This document shows, piece after piece, positions 63,337 through 64,000 of a stretch of DNA of 64,000 bases. A program made the position numbers and the translations under genes. The notes below the pieces were generated by a model. The model searched no databases. It was not told the origin of the DNA and saw only the letters and a list, made by a program, of their open reading frames with translations. This DNA is from Planctomycetota bacterium (lineage in GTDB: Bacteria; Planctomycetota; UBA1135), in contig QQUA01000006.1 of NCBI GenBank assembly GCA_008501825.1, positions 62,001-126,000 on the forward strand, written 5' to 3'. The number at the start of each line of letters is the position of its first letter. Position 1 is the first letter of the stretch.

Positions 63337-64000
63337 ATGCTGGCCTCCGCCCTCCTCCTTCTTCTTGCCCAAGATCTTCAGCCGCCTACAACCGATTCCG
63401 GTGGTGGAAATTTGGGCCTTCACGCCCTGGAAATCGACGCCGGTTGGGAGAATCTGCTGGTTCCTGACCTTTCCAGAATGTGGAAAAGTCAAAGGAGCGG
63501 AGCCGCTCCGGGCGCCGGTTGGGAATTCGAAAACGGAGAGCTTCACCTGATTCCTGGGAGTGGGGATTTGGTCACCCGGCGTCAGTTTTCCGACATGGAG
63601 TTGGAGTTTGAATGGCGTATCGCCCAAGGGGGAAACTCCGGTATCAAATACCGGGTGACCACCGACCCCGCTCTACCCTCCTTGTTGGGTTTGGAATATC
63701 AGTTGTTAGATGACGGCGCCTTCCCGCAGATTCATCCGGAACATCGCTCCGGAGCTTTGTACGACATTCAACAAGCCACGGCCCCCTTTTCCGGCGTAGC
63801 TGGAAAGTACTACCGAGGTCGCATCGTTCATCGCAACGGTTTGGTGGAACATTGGGCCGACGGAACGCGCCTCCTTCGTCTGCAAACGAGCACGGCATCC
63901 TGGATCGAAAAAATCAAGGCCAGCAAATTTCAAAATAACTCGGCCTTTTTGAATGCACCTCAAGGTCCGATCGGAATTCAGGATCACGGTTCTGAAGCCT
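63337..64000 (+). CDS. Exported DUF1080 protein, 5' part (cut by window end)
   Basis: The reading frame from the ATG at 63337 is open to the end of the window (221 codons). It has a signal peptide (LASALLLLLAQ) and one DUF1080 domain with the family's marks: WEFENGELHLIPGSGDL, NSGIKYRV, GLEYQLLDDG, SGALYDIQQA, HWADGTRLL and GIQDHGSEA near the cut. It is a likely 3-keto-glycoside hydrolase in the envelope. It begins 36 bases after the hybrid kinase stop, perhaps on the same transcript. Confidence 0.85.
   Translation, partial: MLASALLLLLAQDLQPPTTDSGGGNLGLHALEIDAGWENLLVPDLSRMWKSQRSGAAPGAGWEFENGELHLIPGSGDLVTRRQFSDMELEFEWRIAQGGNSGIKYRVTTDPALPSLLGLEYQLLDDGAFPQIHPEHRSGALYDIQQATAPFSGVAGKYYRGRIVHRNGLVEHWADGTRLLRLQTSTASWIEKIKASKFQNNSAFLNAPQGPIGIQDHGSEA

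Noticed and set aside
1-64000. Defence island, CRISPR, prophage or insertion sequence
   Set aside because: Apart from the lone DUF4011 helicase, no restriction, toxin, Cas, integrase or transposase gene, and no repeat array, was seen.

Overview
The window looks like a chromosomal stretch from a planctomycete or a close relative. This rests on content, not on any search: five DUF1080 domains, a BlaI repressor paired with an M56 (BlaR1-like) protease, an ECF sigma factor overlapping a membrane Ser/Thr kinase with a large outer domain, FG-GAP and Kelch secreted proteins, a planctomycete-type sugar-dehydrogenase propeller, and few Shine-Dalgarno sequences. GC is moderate to high by eye and drops in the kinase module (about 33.5-37.2 kb) and near 41-43 kb. 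I saw no tRNA, rRNA, CRISPR array, transposase or phage gene, and no gene-free stretch longer than about 240 bases.

Layout. 0-7.6 kb: the tail of a Na+/solute symporter, a giant DUF4011 superfamily-1 helicase with a nuclease-like C-terminal part, and an NAD-dependent epimerase. 7.7-15.1 kb: a histidine kinase and a sigma-54 activator, then a near-perfect sigma-54 promoter ahead of an exported protein, a toroid/propeller fusion and a cytochrome c. 15.1-21.8 kb: an M56 protease and BlaI, reading away from a secreted sugar-dehydrogenase-like propeller fused to two DUF1080 domains. Two matching dyads sit on the blaI promoter and a long hairpin precedes the propeller gene. 21.8-33.5 kb: a DCC/lipase-maturation-factor fusion, shikimate dehydrogenase, a DUF1080/tandem alpha-beta hydrolase giant, a small kinase-like P-loop protein, a YheT-type hydrolase, a HAF-repeat protein, and a sugar-acid dehydratase with a zinc dehydrogenase. 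33.5-38.2 kb: the ECF/kinase module and a Kelch protein. 38.3-41.1 kb: the lutABC lactate oxidation operon. 41.1-46.2 kb: unknown exported and small membrane proteins, an ATC-hydrolase-like protein, Tag glycosylase, a MenG/UbiE methyltransferase and an FG-GAP protein. 46.2-51.6 kb: a three-subunit molybdenum hydroxylase with a YdcZ transporter, and a phosphoesterase. 51.7-64 kb: a methyltransferase, NHL and double-thioredoxin proteins, sugar and glycan enzymes (TIM-barrel isomerase, SDR, GH88, GH2 with an in-frame stop), a hybrid histidine kinase, and a DUF1080 gene cut off by the window end.

Taken together this is a heterotroph that breaks down complex glycans and sugar acids: exported GH2, GH88 and DUF1080 enzymes, then cytoplasmic dehydratases, dehydrogenases, lactate oxidation and a molybdenum hydroxylase. 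Three signalling devices, sigma-54/two-component, BlaI/M56 and ECF/kinase, sit beside exported proteins of unknown role. The regulatory DNA of the first two can be read directly and is the most interesting part of the window.
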